A stretch of DNA of 64,000 nt from Prorocentrum cordatum (lineage: Eukaryota > Sar > Dinophyceae > Prorocentrales > Prorocentraceae). Shown one piece after another: positions 33,904 to 45,272 of the stretch. Position 1 is the stretch's first letter, and every line of letters begins with the position of its first letter. The DNA lies in the NCBI GenBank assembly GCA_963575745.1, contig CAUYUJ010020740.1, forward strand, positions 77,501-141,500, read 5' to 3'. A program made the translations under genes and the position numbers. Under the pieces are notes generated by a model. The model had not been told where the DNA came from. It made no database searches and saw nothing but the letters and a program-made list of their open reading frames with translations.

Positions 33904-34552
33904 GAGTGCGACTGCGAATGCGAATGCTCATGCAATTTAGCATGCCAGCTGACATAGACTTGCTCGCGGGAGTTAAACAAAGCTTTCAAAACCGAACCTG
34001 GCTCCCCCTCGAGTGAGTGGTGGCCTGGCTGTCTCCCAGTCATCGAACAACCGAAACGGTGGGAGGACGAATTGCACGACTACATCCGACAGCGGATTAC
34101 GGCCACGCGCACGAACGACGGTTTGAGTGACACCATGAACGATATTACGTGGACCCATGTAGCCCCCGACACAACCACCTGGATGAGCATGGCGTCCGAT
34201 TTCATCTTATCGACGGGAGCCCAGCACCCGAACAACACGACCAAGACACCTGCCAACACGACGCCAACCGACACAGGCGCCGAAACCAATTCCAGCAGGG
34301 AAGTTCACCAGTGTTGTCTGGCCTTTGCTTTCCCCAGCACGTGTGCGCATAGAGAGGTTACGACCTCCACGCTCTGGCCCAAGGAGACAAGGACCATGTC
34401 CCGATGAGAGTGCGACTGCGAATGCGAATGCTCATGCAATTTAGCATGCCAGCTGACATAGACTTGCTCGCGGGAGTTAAACAAAGCTTTCAAAACCGAA
34501 CCTGGCTCCCCCTCGAGTGAGTGGTGGCTTGGCTGTCTCCCAGTCATCGAAC
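33543..34552 (+). repeat. 504-bp tandem duplication, two near-identical copies
   Basis: 33543-34046 is repeated at 34047-34552 with only a handful of substitutions. In the tail frame they change Ser to Pro and Glu to Ala, plus one silent change. The TAA before RWEDEL in copy 1 is AAA in copy 2, so copy 2's frame is open across the junction. The high identity indicates a recent event. Confidence 0.95.
34047..34407 (+). pseudogene. Second copy of the RT tail frame
   Basis: Same frame as 33568-33903, reading PKRWEDELHDYIRQ, WTHV and WMSMASDFI, stopping at TGA 34405-34407. It is open further upstream into the end of copy 1, so a longer peptide could be read here, but no start codon or promoter evidence supports expression. 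Confidence 0.55.
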
Positions 34553-34789
34553 TGGGCTCACCCATGCAGCTGGAGCCCCCTGGCAACAAACATCGTCTTA
34601 TCGCTCACTCTTACCTCCCTCCTCTCCCCCCCGCTACCCTTTCACCTCCTGGTCCTCCTCCTCCTCCTCCTCCTCCACCCTAGCCCCCGAGACGCAAACT
34701 TTTTTTCGCGGGGCAACCAGGGCCCCCCGGGATGCTCCTGAACTTCCACGACACCCTCCAAGATGTCAGCCTTGGGCGGCCATGCAGGT

Positions 34790-37700
34790 ACGCTGCTGCG
34801 CATGGAGCCCACTTTCTATGCGCCAAGCAGGCCTTTGGCAGATGCAGCGCGCCAGTTCAAGAATTGCGGTACTGTGGCATAGCAGGTACACAGGTGGCTA
34901 CGGATACTCCTTGTGCTCAGGATCGCCTTGGCCGATTTCTTCGATTCCAATGGGGCGGAGGGAGTGCGGGTAGCCCTACGGGAATAGCGCTGCTCGCGAG
35001 TGGTACGTTTTATTTCCGCCCAAACACGTCAGACGCATATGGGCGTTTCTTGGTGATCTTGCGGGTCGCATCGGCGCTTTTCGGATGAAGTCAGAGCGTT
35101 CGGACGTTGCCATCATAGTGGCACATGCCCCTGTGGAACCACCAGGGGGCAGAGGTCGTGCTACTGCTGTCAAGTTCCGTAAGGAGTTCTGGGACGCGCT
35201 GAAGGGGGGTTCTCCACGAGTTTCCTGCGCGTGCGGTGCCCGTCGTGCTGTTGGGCGCCAGCGCTAGGGTTGGCAGTGAGTTGGGTGTGGTGCTGGGGAC
35301 ACACTGTCGACTAGGACAGTACCAACGGAGACTACTTCAGGGAGACGCTGGAAGAACACCACCTGCGCGCGGTGAGCACTTTTTGAATGCAACCTGGCAT
35401 GCTACCATTGGGATGGAATTTCAGCTGCCAGGGCTAATTACATTTGCGGTACGAAAGATGTGGGAGCTTGCGCTACTGCATGCAGAGCTTGGGAACGGGC
35501 TGGAGAGGCGCTTCAGCTCATCGATACGAGGACTCGTGGAGCTCATTATCATGTTGTGGCAGTTCTACAGATTGGGCCCTCCTTCCCAGCGAATCAGGAT
35601 CGTGATGGGTGGGTTCACACCAAACTGTGTCGGGCAGTTGCGTTTGGAGAAGATAGGCACGCCTTCTTAACTGAGGTCAATCGCGCCGTCGGACAGGTGG
35701 CGTTCGACGCGGAGACGCTGACGAGGCAGGGTGCGGACTCGATGCGTTTGGAGTTCCACCGCGCTGCGATGCCAGTAGCCCAGGCTGCTTTTTCTTGCGA
35801 AGCCGAATCGAGCTGCGAGGCCGAAAGACACGAGAGATGCTTGGCGGCTGCGCATCGAGCGCATGCTGCAATTGAGGGCTTTGCTTTCTCGTCCCTTTCT
35901 TTTCTTCCCTGTGCCTTCCCACCTGTTTCGTCCTCTGTCTTGCTTGATCTTCGCCCTCTCACCTTCTGTGGCGCGCTCGGTTGTGCTTGTTAGCAAGCAA
36001 TATGGGGAGTGTTTGGCCGATATGTGCGAGTATGCTAAGCATGGGGCCCTGTGGAGGCGTTCCGGCCGCGTTGTGAGGTATTTCGCGCGACGCGACAGAA
36101 ACCGGCATCTCGGGCTGCGGGCGTCTGAGCTCGAAGATTCCTGGGACGAGTGGTCATTTGCGGCCTCTTGGGAATTTATTCGCAAGCTGAGTGGGGAGTC
36201 GCGGGGGCCCAGGCCGGGCCTGCGCACGACCCCCAGCATGCATTTAGACTGCGAGACTTGGCCTGACTTCCTGCCGAGGCCTGGGGGGGGGGGGCGGGGG
36301 ATTTTCGGCCGGCGCCCCCAAGTACGACGCAGCGCTAGGTGAACGTCTCACTCGCGAGCCGCGAGAGGGCGACTTGCAAGATGCCGCTGCAGCCGCGAAA
36401 GAGGTGCGCGGACAGATCGCGGGGCTCTTTAGACGCGCTAAGTCGCGCCGCGCACTCCCGTCATGGTCAATGCTGGCTGGCGCATGGCGCATGTTGTTCT
36501 GGCCTGAGGAGCTCGAGCCACGCGCGAGAGCAGGTCTCGGCGCGGAGTCAGAGAGCTGGGACTTGCTGGCGATTCGGCACTGACTGTTCGCACTTTAAGT
36601 AGCTGTGAGATACCATGCAGAAGCGCCGCTGATTTGGCACTGCAGTCAGGCGTTTACGCTCGGTCAGGCCAGCGGGGGAGCTGACTGGGCAGGGCTTCGT
36701 CTGGTTCATAGTTTAGATCCGTTCGGGAAGGCGTTCTACAAGTATCTTTGGAAGGCTAACCCTATGCCATCGCGCGAAGCCTCCAGGCATTGCGCGCGCG
36801 CGGATGCCTTGAGCATTGGCGGAGGGAAAGAGCTATCCTAGTTCAGAGCCTGGTGCAATAATGACTAGGAGAAGCGGGTTTGCGTTTCAACGGGGACTTT
36901 CACGACGCGACGAACGCGTTCCACAGTGCAGCGCACGAGACGTTCATGATCCTTGCCCGCCTGCGCGCGGACAAGTTCGCCACTGCGCTCTTTGCAGAGA
37001 GATGGGTGCAAGGTCGCGTCAGCCTGGAGTGCGTCGACGGTGTTTTAGAGATGGGGATCGGATATGGTACTCTGTGTGGGGGCTCTATCGCGCGCCGTTG
37101 GTCCCTGGCTCCGCATCATTGGTCTGTTGATGGGGTCGCGTGCACCGAGCGCCCTGGGCTAAGCGTCGCGCTTATGTTCCCTAGTTGAAGCACTGTTTGG
37201 CGGATGACGTGCACGATCGTGTCCGCCTCTGTTTTAGGTCGCACCAGCCAGTCGACGTGTCCCTGACTGCGTTCGCTGACGTTCTGGCTAGGACTCGTTT
37301 CGCGCGCCCGCTTGAAGGCGCGGCCAGGCTAAACAAAACCAACGCAGAACATTTCAAGGACAGACTCGGCATCGTCAACGTTCAGGCCAACTTCAGCACT
37401 CAGGAATGTTTAGTGCACCTTGGAGGTAGAGGTGCCGCTGCCGCACGTCGTCGCCAGTTTGGAGGGAGGTGCGTGGAGGGAAGGGCATCTGGAGACTGAG
37501 GGGCGGAGAGGAGATGTCTGGCATAGTTGCGCGCGCTCGCAGGCGCCCTGGACCGTTTCTTTACGCGGCGGCAGCCCAGCGGGATGTCCGATTTTTTGTT
37601 CCAGGGATTCTGGCAGCATTGCTTCAACGAGCGTTGGAAGAGTATTGTGTTTCGTCCTGTGGTTGAGGGAGCGCTGATGTCTGGCCTTGTCGCTCGCGTT

Positions 37701-38640
37701 TTGCGCGGCGAGAGCGAGTGTGAGCTGGGGGGCGCGCGGGCCGCCATGTCGCGCAGATTGTTGAGGGGCAAGGCTAGCGGTGCGCATCGGGAGGAAGAGG
37801 AGGCCCAGTATTGTACCATGAGTGATACGAAGGGTTTTTTCTCAGTTGAGGTTCGCGCCTGTTTCGCTTGCGCTTCGCGCGCGGAGACTGAAGTGGATGC
37901 AAGACATAGCGGGACGGCCTCTCCGCAACTGGCAAACCCGTGGGGCGCTGTTTGGAGAGAGTTAATCGGGGGGGCGCGGAGTTCAGAAGCTTGGGCGGGG
38001 TGGGGTATCGAGTGGGGCCTGTTCGGACCTGGTGGGGGCAGTTTCAAGCTGATATTGTTGACCTTTTTTATCGTGCTGGCGAGTGCCTGCAGCGCGTTGA
38101 GCATGTGCGCGCGCGACCTCCGGCCATCCTCTGCGACGACGGCGTGCGACATGTCTTGCTCTCCACGGATCCTCGTGTTCTCGCCACTGAATGCCTAAGT
38201 TAACAGATGCTTCCCTCCGTCTCCCTGGGCGCCTCTCCTCCCTCTCCTCCCCCGCCTACGCCCCCTCCTGCACTTGGCTTTGTCTGTGGTCTCAGTCTGG
38301 GAGAGAGGGGGAGGTACCTGTACTGCTGTATCCCCCACTTGGCGACAGCTCCTTCTTCATTAAGTCAACTCTCAGCTTCCACATGGTTTTAGAGATCTTG
38401 CTCGTGTGGCTACTGCTTCTAACGCGTGTTTACTGTGTGGAAATATGTCTGCTATTACAAGAACCATTAGCGAGCATTTTCTGCGTAGTCTGGTCCTCCC
38501 CCCCCCCGCCCGTTACGAGTGTCTGATGTGCAGGGCGTCTGTATGTAGATATTCCGAGGCTCAGTGGCATTTGCTTGAACTCGTACCGTTGGAGTTTTCT
38601 TATATTTGTCTAAAAAGATATTCCCGCACGGTAAGCATGT
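34790..38640 (+). pseudogene. Decayed endonuclease-RT retrotransposon
   Basis: Plus-strand remains in several frames keep the order of a LINE ORF2. An endonuclease/exonuclease/phosphatase-like region lies at 34800-35700 (VAIIVAHAPVEPP, YFRETLEEHHLRAVSTF, WVHTKLCRAVAFG). A linker follows at 36340-36580. The RT core has motif A FNGDFHDATNAFHS (about 36880-36925), motif B LEMGIGYGTLCGGSIA (about 37045-37095) and a catalytic box FADV at 37272-37283 where FADD is expected. Post-RT sequence is VVEGALMSGLVARVL (about 37660). A terminal Cys/His finger pair (CLLCG, CLMCRAS, 38420-38570) closes it. Frames break at about 35085, 35270 and 37190 among others. The catalytic Asp loss and frameshifts mean it is inactive. 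It differs from the element at 44037. Confidence 0.75.
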
Positions 38641-38689
38641 CCCAGTCACATGTGCCCAATCACATGTGTTTTCGGTTTTTGGCCAGGTG

Positions 38690-39170
38690 GGTACGAACCC
38701 TGCTGACCCAGGTGTTCAGGTTCGCAAGCGCACGGCCGTTGAAGATGGCAGCACGGAGAAGAAAACCGACCCGGCCTTCAAGGTAGGCGTCATCATCTCC
38801 CAGAGGACCCGCCTTCTTGAGGCGGCGTGCACCACGCAGTTCACGATCAAGGTTGCCGATCCCGGCGACCAAGTCATGAAGTCCGCATTCGAGAATGAGC
38901 ACATCCCCCGTGTCAGGGGCCAGAAGGGGCACGGTCTGAGCGCGCCTGACAGCTTCATGATCACTGGTAGCCACATTGCCGCGACGTGATGCGCCAGAGC
39001 AGCGGGCAGTGCTTCGCAAGTTTCTAGATAACTTTGTTGCAGGCAGTCACCAGTCCCAGCTCCTGATCAGTCGTTATTCGCATGGAAAACGTGTTCGATT
39101 CTGAAGTGCGCGGGCTGATGGTAGCCATCAACGATCCCGTGCTGGAGGCAGCGGTTCTCTAGATGTTAAG
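38690..39170 (+). pseudogene. Unrecognised coding relic with frame changes
   Basis: From about 38690 to the TGA at 38986 the plus frame reads as an ordinary protein with GC-rich third positions (KTDPAFKVGVIISQRTRLLE, GHGLSAPDSFMITGSHIAAT). The next frame continues coherently with RAVLRKFLDNFVAGSHQSQ and SRYSHGKRVRF, and a third with SEVRGLMVAINDPVLEAAVL before a stop near 39160. Two single-base shifts would join them. The family is unknown: possibly a retrotransposon accessory ORF or a captured host gene. A possible acceptor (TTTGGCCAG) lies at 38685. Confidence 0.4.
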
Positions 39171-41640
39171 CTCTTCGAGAGAAGAGGCCCGTGTCTTCAC
39201 TGGCCCGAGACCCGCGGGCTACCTTGAACTCGAGGGGCAAAGGTTGGTTGTTTCTTGAGTGCGCAGCAGCCTCAAGAATTTGGCCGTGCGCCGACGTAGC
39301 CCGACGGGCACCGTCGCTGGCGCCCTCTAGTGGTGGAGTGCCGAGTGCTTGATGTGAGGGGGGTTTCCCTAACTTCTCCCAATTCCATCCGGCCCTTGGA
39401 TTCAGAGGAGCGGTACCGCTACTTCCTCCTCATCCTTCTCTTGCTCCTCCTCCTCCTCCTCATTTTCCTCTTCCTCCGCCCCTTTCCGTCCTCGTCCTCT
39501 TCCTCCTCCTCCTCCTCCTCCTCCTTCTCCTTCCGCTTTTCCTCTTTTTTTTCCTGCACCTCTTCCTCCTTTCCCTCCTCCCCCTTCCCCTGTCGTTCGC
39601 CCTCTGCCTTCGCCGTTCGCTGTTCTGCACCCTCCTCGAGGTGGCCGCCTCCGCCGCCCGCCCTGCGGAGCAGGCCCCGCGCCTTGCCGCGAGCGCGGGG
39701 CGGGCCGCTCTCGGAGCTCCTCGAAGCCCCGGGTCCCCCTCGCCTCCTCGCGGGGCGGGCCGTTCTCGGAACCCCTCGAAGCCCCGAGCCCCCTCGCGCT
39801 GCGAAGCAATCGCGGCGGGAGGTTCTGAACCATTCTCAGCACCTGGAGGGGCCTTCGCCGGGCCCCTGGGCGGCCCAGCAAGATATTGGGGATGAACGTC
39901 ATCGGGTCTCGGGGACAGGGTCTGGGCCTCCGGGAGAGTCCGCTTGGACAGCAATCAGGACGTCGAAGCGTTTGCTCTGGGGCGGCCTTGTTGCCTTTTC
40001 GTTGGCCTCCCGGAGGCTTCTCGTGGTCACGGCTGGATCCGCCTCGAAAAGCGGACAGGGATGGGCCCCGGGACGGGCCCAAGGACCGTCTCTGAGCGGT
40101 TTTGGGCCAGACGGGAGTGTCGTTGTTGTCTCTGCTTGCCCTCCTCCGACCTTGCCTTGTTCCGGAATCCTGCGATGGCGTCGGAGTCTCTGGCGTTTCG
40201 TTTTGGGTGTTGCAGGCAAGGGTCGTGGGGCGAGTATCCGTACTCATGGCTTCGCAGGCGGGGCCCGCGGTCCGCGACCCCGAGGATACGGATCGTTTTT
40301 GTTGCCGGATGTCCTGCGCGGAATTCATTCGTTTCTCCGCTTAAGTATCCGCGGGACCGCGCCCCGCAATCCAGACCGCGAGAGCGCGGGTACGGATATG
40401 TTCGCCGCTCGAGAAAGGGGCTTTGGAGGTGCCCCATAGGGGCCGTGAAGGTGTACAAACGGGGCACCTGTTCTTCATCCCCACTTTGCATTGTCCCCCC
40501 ATTAAGCATCGCCCGAATGTGGTGCCGCCATGAAGGGAGTGCGTCCTGCAGCGAGTGTGGTCCCGCCATGTGCCATGTGGCACTCGGCTCTCCTCCCCAG
40601 CTTGCTTCCCCGCCCCCCGAGGCCTTCGGCGAAGGGGGCACCGTATGGTCCGTGGCGGACCGGGCAGCCGCCCCGTGTCGGTGCGGGGCCGAACTCGAAT
40701 TCACAAAGGCTCACGACTCCGTGTCGCCCGCTGTCGCACTCGAATTCGCAAGGGCTTTCGACTCCTCCTCCTCCGTGGGCGGCCGTGGCCTCGCCGTGGT
40801 GGCTGGCGCGGGGGAGGCTCTTCAGAGGCCTGCGGGGGTGTTCCGAGGTCTTCAGGGTCGTCATGGAAACGAAAGCACGGATACGTGCGCGTGGGTTCAC
40901 GACTGGTCCCGCTCCCATCATGCGACCGCACGCTTGAGAAATGCCCTGGGGAGTCGCAGCGCCCAACCTCGGACGTGGACGATCAACAAGGGAATTCCCA
41001 GGTCGTCGTCGACGTCGCCGTCGAGGCCGCCAGGCCGCAGCCAGCGACCCAGACGAGAAACAGCTCATTGTTCAATCCTCCCTGCCTTTTTAACCTTTTG
41101 GCCGCACTGTGCAGCATCGGCGGGCTCCGTCGCCAGGTCGGACGCTGCTGGCTTCGTGTTTCGGGGTGTACGTTTCCCGATTCGGCGCCCTCGCCAGATC
41201 GACGGATCCGTAATCAATGTTGGCGGGCGTTTACTAATGTAGGGGCCGGGTAAACATTGAGAGAACGCCCATCCAGACAGGTTGATCGATTGAGGATTTT
41301 TTCAGTTCCCAATCGGATTCGCCAGTAAATGGGTTTTTGCCAATTCTCGAAGGCGCCTTGAGGGTTTGCAAGGCGTCCTTCCTGGGCCAGAGCAGATGGG
41401 GTAGGAGGTTTCTGGGATCGCGCTGCAACTCCGATGCATCGGTGATGCGGCGCGATCATCCGACCCCGCATGCTCTGGTCCGATTGGGAGGCTTCCAGCA
41501 GTGTTTAGCCCTCGCGGGCACTGGGATTGCCGAGGCTGTCTCGGGCCACTACTGGTGGACGGCGTTGGGGGGGAGAGGAGGAAACCAGAGCTTCTCGACC
41601 GTGTTCGCAGGTGTTCGGAGGCCTTCGCCTGGGCCCCCGA
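39171..41640. other. Intergenic; no gene recognised
   Basis: 39430-39600 is a TCC/TTCC low-complexity block. 39600-41250 has long plus frames, but with Arg/Ser/Pro-rich content and no motif. 40680-40760 has a short direct repeat of an ACTCGAATTC word. I see no supported gene. Confidence 0.4.
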
Positions 41641-41649
41641 GGGGTTCGG

Positions 41650-43085
41650 AAGGCCTCAGCGGCCGTCGGAGGAGGAGGAGACGACCAGTAATATGAATCG
41701 TAATGAGATAGGGGAGGACAAGAGGAAGATTCGGAGGCGAAAGGGGATGGAGGAACAGGAGAAGCAGGAGGAGGAGGAGGAAGAACAGGAAGAGGAGGAG
41801 GAGGAGGAGGACGCGGACTAAGAGGAAGAGGAGGCGGATGAGAAGGATGGAGGAGGTGGAGGTCAGAGGTCGCCAGCACCAATTGCCGATGCTTGCGAAC
41901 AAGCGATGTGAAGGAACGGGTAAGATGATGTGGAGACGAAGGGAGGAGGAGGAGGAGCAGGAGGAGCAGGAGGAGGAGGAGGAAGAGGAAGGCACAGGCA
42001 GAGGGCAGGAGGGACGAGGAGGAGCTGGGGATTTGTCCTACAACCACCAAAACACACTGTACGCACCCCTCCAACCAGCAGCAAACCATGAGACCTGCAG
42101 CTGTAGAGGCCACCTCAGAGCGCAAGTAGCTGGTAGTGCGGGACCTGCCATCATCACCGCTAAAAGGCACCCACAGTTTGCGAGACGACAGGCTTGAAGC
42201 ACGAGACATTGCATCGCATGCGACTGACCTCAGCGGTGGCGAACCCAGGGCCAGGACACACGGAGCCAGGAACCCCGACCAAGCGCGGGCAGTTCGGTAG
42301 GGTTTTAAGAGACACTGAGGCAGGGCATTGCACCAAGCAAAATGCCAGCGGCCATGTCTCGAGTGGCCAAGCGAGCCGGGCTGAAAAGCGCCACTGCTGA
42401 GGCAGCGGTGGCGACGTGGGGAGCATAGGGAAGAGGCTGCAGCCTGTATCGTGCCATCCTCCAATTCTCGCTGCAAGCTGGGCCCGAGGCCGTCGGCCCG
42501 AGGCCGAGAACAGGAGGAGGAGGAGGAGAAGGGGAAGTTGAGCAGGACAGGAAGAGGCGGAGGACGATAGAGACGACGAGGAGGAGAGGAGGAACAGGAT
42601 GAGGAGGAGGAGGAGGAGGAGGAGGAGGAGGCGGCAGTGGAGGAGGAGGAGGAGGAGGAGGGGGAGAGAGTGTGAGGATGAGAACGCGGAGGGTGAGGAC
42701 GACAAGGACGACGACGCGGAGGAACAGGAGGCAGCGGCAGGAGGGCCCCTCCTCCCGACATGCCAGCAGGCGCCTGCGCCGGCGCAGGAGCGCCCCACGC
42801 TTCCTTGCTCTGCTTTCCAGAGGGGAGGAGGAGAAGGAGGAGGAGGAGGAGGAGGCGGACATGAGGAGGAGGAGGAGAAGGAAGGAAGACAGGAGGAGGA
42901 GGATGAGGTGGAGGAGAAGGAGGCGGGAGGAGGAGGAGGAGGAGGAGGAGGAGGAGGAGGAGGGCGGAGAAGGAGGAGGAGGAGGAGGAGGAAGGAGGCT
43001 GAGCTGGGCGGAGGGGGGAGGAGAACAGAAAGAAGGCGGATGGGGGAGGAGGATGAAGGAGGCGAGAGGAGAAGGAGACGGCTCG
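41650..43085. repeat. GGA/GAG purine-rich microsatellite region
   Basis: Clean GGA runs near 41765-41815, 41940-41990, 42600-42665 and 42835-43000, separated by less regular purine-rich sequence. 42000-42500 is mixed sequence with no gene seen. Confidence 0.85.
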
Positions 43086-43723
43086 TGAAGGCGGAGAAGC
43101 CTTGAAGGGGACCTCCTCTCATGTCGAATGGGGGGCCTAGGGGAGACGTAAAGGGGTGAGGATGCTTGAATTGATATGGCTCAGGGGAGCCTGAATCCCG
43201 TTGGTGGGATCATAGGCTTGGTGTACCATCATGGTGTACCACTCGAGGCCAGTCGAAACTATGGGGCAAAGTGGCGAAATTCCTGAAGAACGGACGGATG
43301 GAGGGGGAGGAGTGAAGAGTAGGAGGTGGATGCCTGCCTTGCTCGTGCATAGGCGGAGACGGCTCCTCGAGCGGCTCGCGAGGATTGGTCCCCCCCAGTC
43401 CCCTATGCCCTCCCACAGACCAAACATACAGCCCAGAAGGGAAATCGGACTTGGGGATCCCCCCCCCGCAGGGCCACTCGGCCGCTCCTTGATCGAGGAT
43501 TGACGCCTACCCCTCATCTATCCCCGAGTTGGGGTATATGTTGTTTTGGTCCAGTCGAACGGCCCATAGAGTCAGGGATTGGGGTCGCCATACCTTCATT
43601 AGTGCTCGGCGGCGGCGTCATCGTCGTGGTCGTCGTGGTCGTTTCGGCGGCTGCTCCTCGGCGTGGTCGTCGTCGGCATCGTCGTCGACTCGGAGAAAGA
43701 AAGGTTCACAAATGAGCTGCCGT
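43086..43723. other. Intergenic; no gene recognised
   Basis: A direct repeat TGGTGTACCA occurs twice at 43212-43235. GTCGTGGTCGT runs lie at 43620-43690. Confidence 0.45.
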
Positions 43724-43817
43724 AGGTTCGCGCGGATTTCTCGGGTCTGCGCTCGACCCCCGCTCCGCGCGCCAGGGGAGGGTGATCCAGCTCGGATCCC
43801 AGAAGTCCGCGAGGACC
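43724..43817. repeat. Foldback element, copy A
   Basis: The left arm AGGTTCGCGCGGATTTCTCG and the right arm ending AAGTCCGCGAGGACC are imperfect reverse complements. The centre GCTCCGCGCGCCAGGG is shared with the foldback at 60917-61032. Confidence 0.6.
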
Positions 43818-44019
43818 CTCCGGCGGTTGATGCGTAAGTCTGCAGGTATCCGCCTGAACAGCTTGTCTGTGGGGGTCCACAGTGCTTCTGAGAGGCCAGG
43901 TAGGGGGCTGCCATGATCTGGAATCGGTGGGGCGCCGTTGTCTCCCAGTGACTCCCGGTGCCTCCCTTTCCCTAGCCCTCTATCCCTATCCCTTGTCTCC
44001 TTCCTGTCCTCATCCCTTA
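43818..44019. other. Left flank of the retrotransposon
   Basis: Pyrimidine-rich toward the right (CCCTCTATCCCTATCCC), into which the element has inserted. No gene. Confidence 0.5.
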
Positions 44020-44036
44020 CCCCTGCCCCTACACCT
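44020..44036 (+). repeat. Left target-site duplication (17 bp)
   Basis: CCCCTGCCCCTACACCT, identical to 50470-50486. It ends directly at the first base of the spliced leader. Confidence 0.85.
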
Positions 44037-44057
44037 CCGTAGCCATTTTGGCTCAAG
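44037..44057 (+). other. Complete dinoflagellate spliced leader at the element's 5' end
   Basis: The 21 bases begin CCGTAGCCATTTT and end GGCTCAAG. With the T at 44036 they equal the 22-nt leader, whose first base is degenerate (A, G or T). In dinoflagellates this leader is added to nuclear mRNAs by trans-splicing and is not normally encoded next to genes. Its presence here, flush with the target-site duplication, marks a cDNA copied from a mature trans-spliced RNA. Confidence 0.95.
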
Positions 44058-44170
44058 ATGCTTGCACTTGGGGGCTTCCGCGCCCTCGTGCCAAAGTGTG
44101 ATAGCTCTGTTTCCCGAGCCAGACAATCCGATTTTTCAGGGGTCCTCCTGCTGGAGGGTTCGCGAGCCCC

Positions 44171-45271
44171 ATGGTCCCACCGCCTCCCGTCTCCGATGTG
44201 CTGCGCGGGCCCAGGACACCGTTCTGGGGATGCAGTTGTGGCGCAGACAAGAACTGGGCGTGCCGAGTCCGCTGCCGCTGCGGCACCGCTGCCCCAGCCC
44301 GCATTGTCGCCGCAGCCAAGACCGCACACGCCAGAGCTGAGAGAGCTGAGAAGGAAGTGCAAGGGAGGAAGCCCGTGCTTGGTGGCCGTCGAGCCACACC
44401 AGCGCCATGGGCACGGGACCAGAACGAGGAGCTCCGCAAGCAGGTGGCCGCGCTCGAGCGCAAGTTGGCCAACACCAGCCTCAAGGACCCGACGCCCGAC
44501 CAGGGTACAGGTGCTGAGAGGCCGAAGGATGCAGGAACTACCCGTGCAGAGATCCTCGCGTCGATCTCTCTCTATGAAAAGTACCTCAAGGAGCCGTCGC
44601 TGCCGCCTAATGTCAAGCAGGCGCACCAGCATGAGATTGAGACCCTCCGTGTGCAGCTCGAGAGTGTCCAGTCTCCTGAGGCTGCCCATCGCAGGGCCCA
44701 GGATAAGCTCAAGAATGCGCAGTCGCAGCTGGTCAAGCTCCAGCGCGAGGCTGAGAAGATGTCCAAGCAAGTTCATGATCTCCAGGCTGCACTGGAGAAT
44801 AAGAGGGCCGCAATTACTTCCAAGGAGGCGGAGATCGACGGCTACAAGAAGTCGTTCGCTGAGACCGCCAAGGCCGTCGCCCCAGAGCGGTCCCTTTTCC
44901 CTGAGTTCAAGTTCGACAAGGATGGGCTCCCCGAGGAGATCCGCACCGCCCTCGAGTCCATCGGAGCGGAGACCACCGCCAAGTTGTTCGCGGACCTCGA
45001 GGGCCAGGTGCGGAAGGCAACCGCACCCGAGCCAGCGGACGCCCCTATGCCACAGCAGCCCGCTGCGAGTCCTGATGAGACTCCTACTCCTGGTGATGGT
45101 GACTCCCCTGGTGGCGGCGTCAAGCGTGACCTCGACCCCACCTTTGAGGAGTCAAAGGAACTGTTCGAGCTCGTCAAAGGGGGCAACCCTGCAGACAGCA
45201 ACGAAGACCTCATGCAGAAGTTCCATGACAAGCTGCTGGCCATGCACCGAGACAAACGGCAGCGTCTTTGA
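44171..45271 (+). CDS. Retrotransposon ORF1 protein (zinc finger, coiled coil)
   Basis: 366 residues. ORF1 proteins of LINEs bind element RNA and act as chaperones in the ribonucleoprotein; this role is inferred. Residues 19-38 form a RanBP2-like zinc finger: Trp19, Cys21, Cys23, Asn28, Cys35, Cys37, with spacing one residue shorter than the usual CxxC at each pair. Residues about 70-110 and 140-235 are rich in Leu, Lys, Glu and Gln with heptad-like spacing, typical of coiled coil. The C-terminal third is Pro/Asp-rich and then acidic/basic. The ATG at 44171 is the first in this frame after a stop at 44102-44104. An earlier ATG at 44058, directly after the leader, opens a different frame. The stop TGA at 45269-45271 is followed by one T and the ATG of ORF2. 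Third positions are GC-rich. Confidence 0.88.
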   Translation: MVPPPPVSDVLRGPRTPFWGCSCGADKNWACRVRCRCGTAAPARIVAAAKTAHARAERAEKEVQGRKPVLGGRRATPAPWARDQNEELRKQVAALERKLANTSLKDPTPDQGTGAERPKDAGTTRAEILASISLYEKYLKEPSLPPNVKQAHQHEIETLRVQLESVQSPEAAHRRAQDKLKNAQSQLVKLQREAEKMSKQVHDLQAALENKRAAITSKEAEIDGYKKSFAETAKAVAPERSLFPEFKFDKDGLPEEIRTALESIGAETTAKLFADLEGQVRKATAPEPADAPMPQQPAASPDETPTPGDGDSPGGGVKRDLDPTFEESKELFELVKGGNPADSNEDLMQKFHDKLLAMHRDKRQRL

Positions 45272-45272
45272 T

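Noticed and set aside
41505-43122. Long minus frames of 320-418 codons
   Set aside because: Ser/Pro/Leu runs from GGA repeats; no domain.
44058-45272. N-terminal 405 codons of the frame starting directly after the leader
   Set aside because: Ser/Arg-rich shadow of ORF1 with no domain; ORF2 annotated from 45273. Kept only as a finding.
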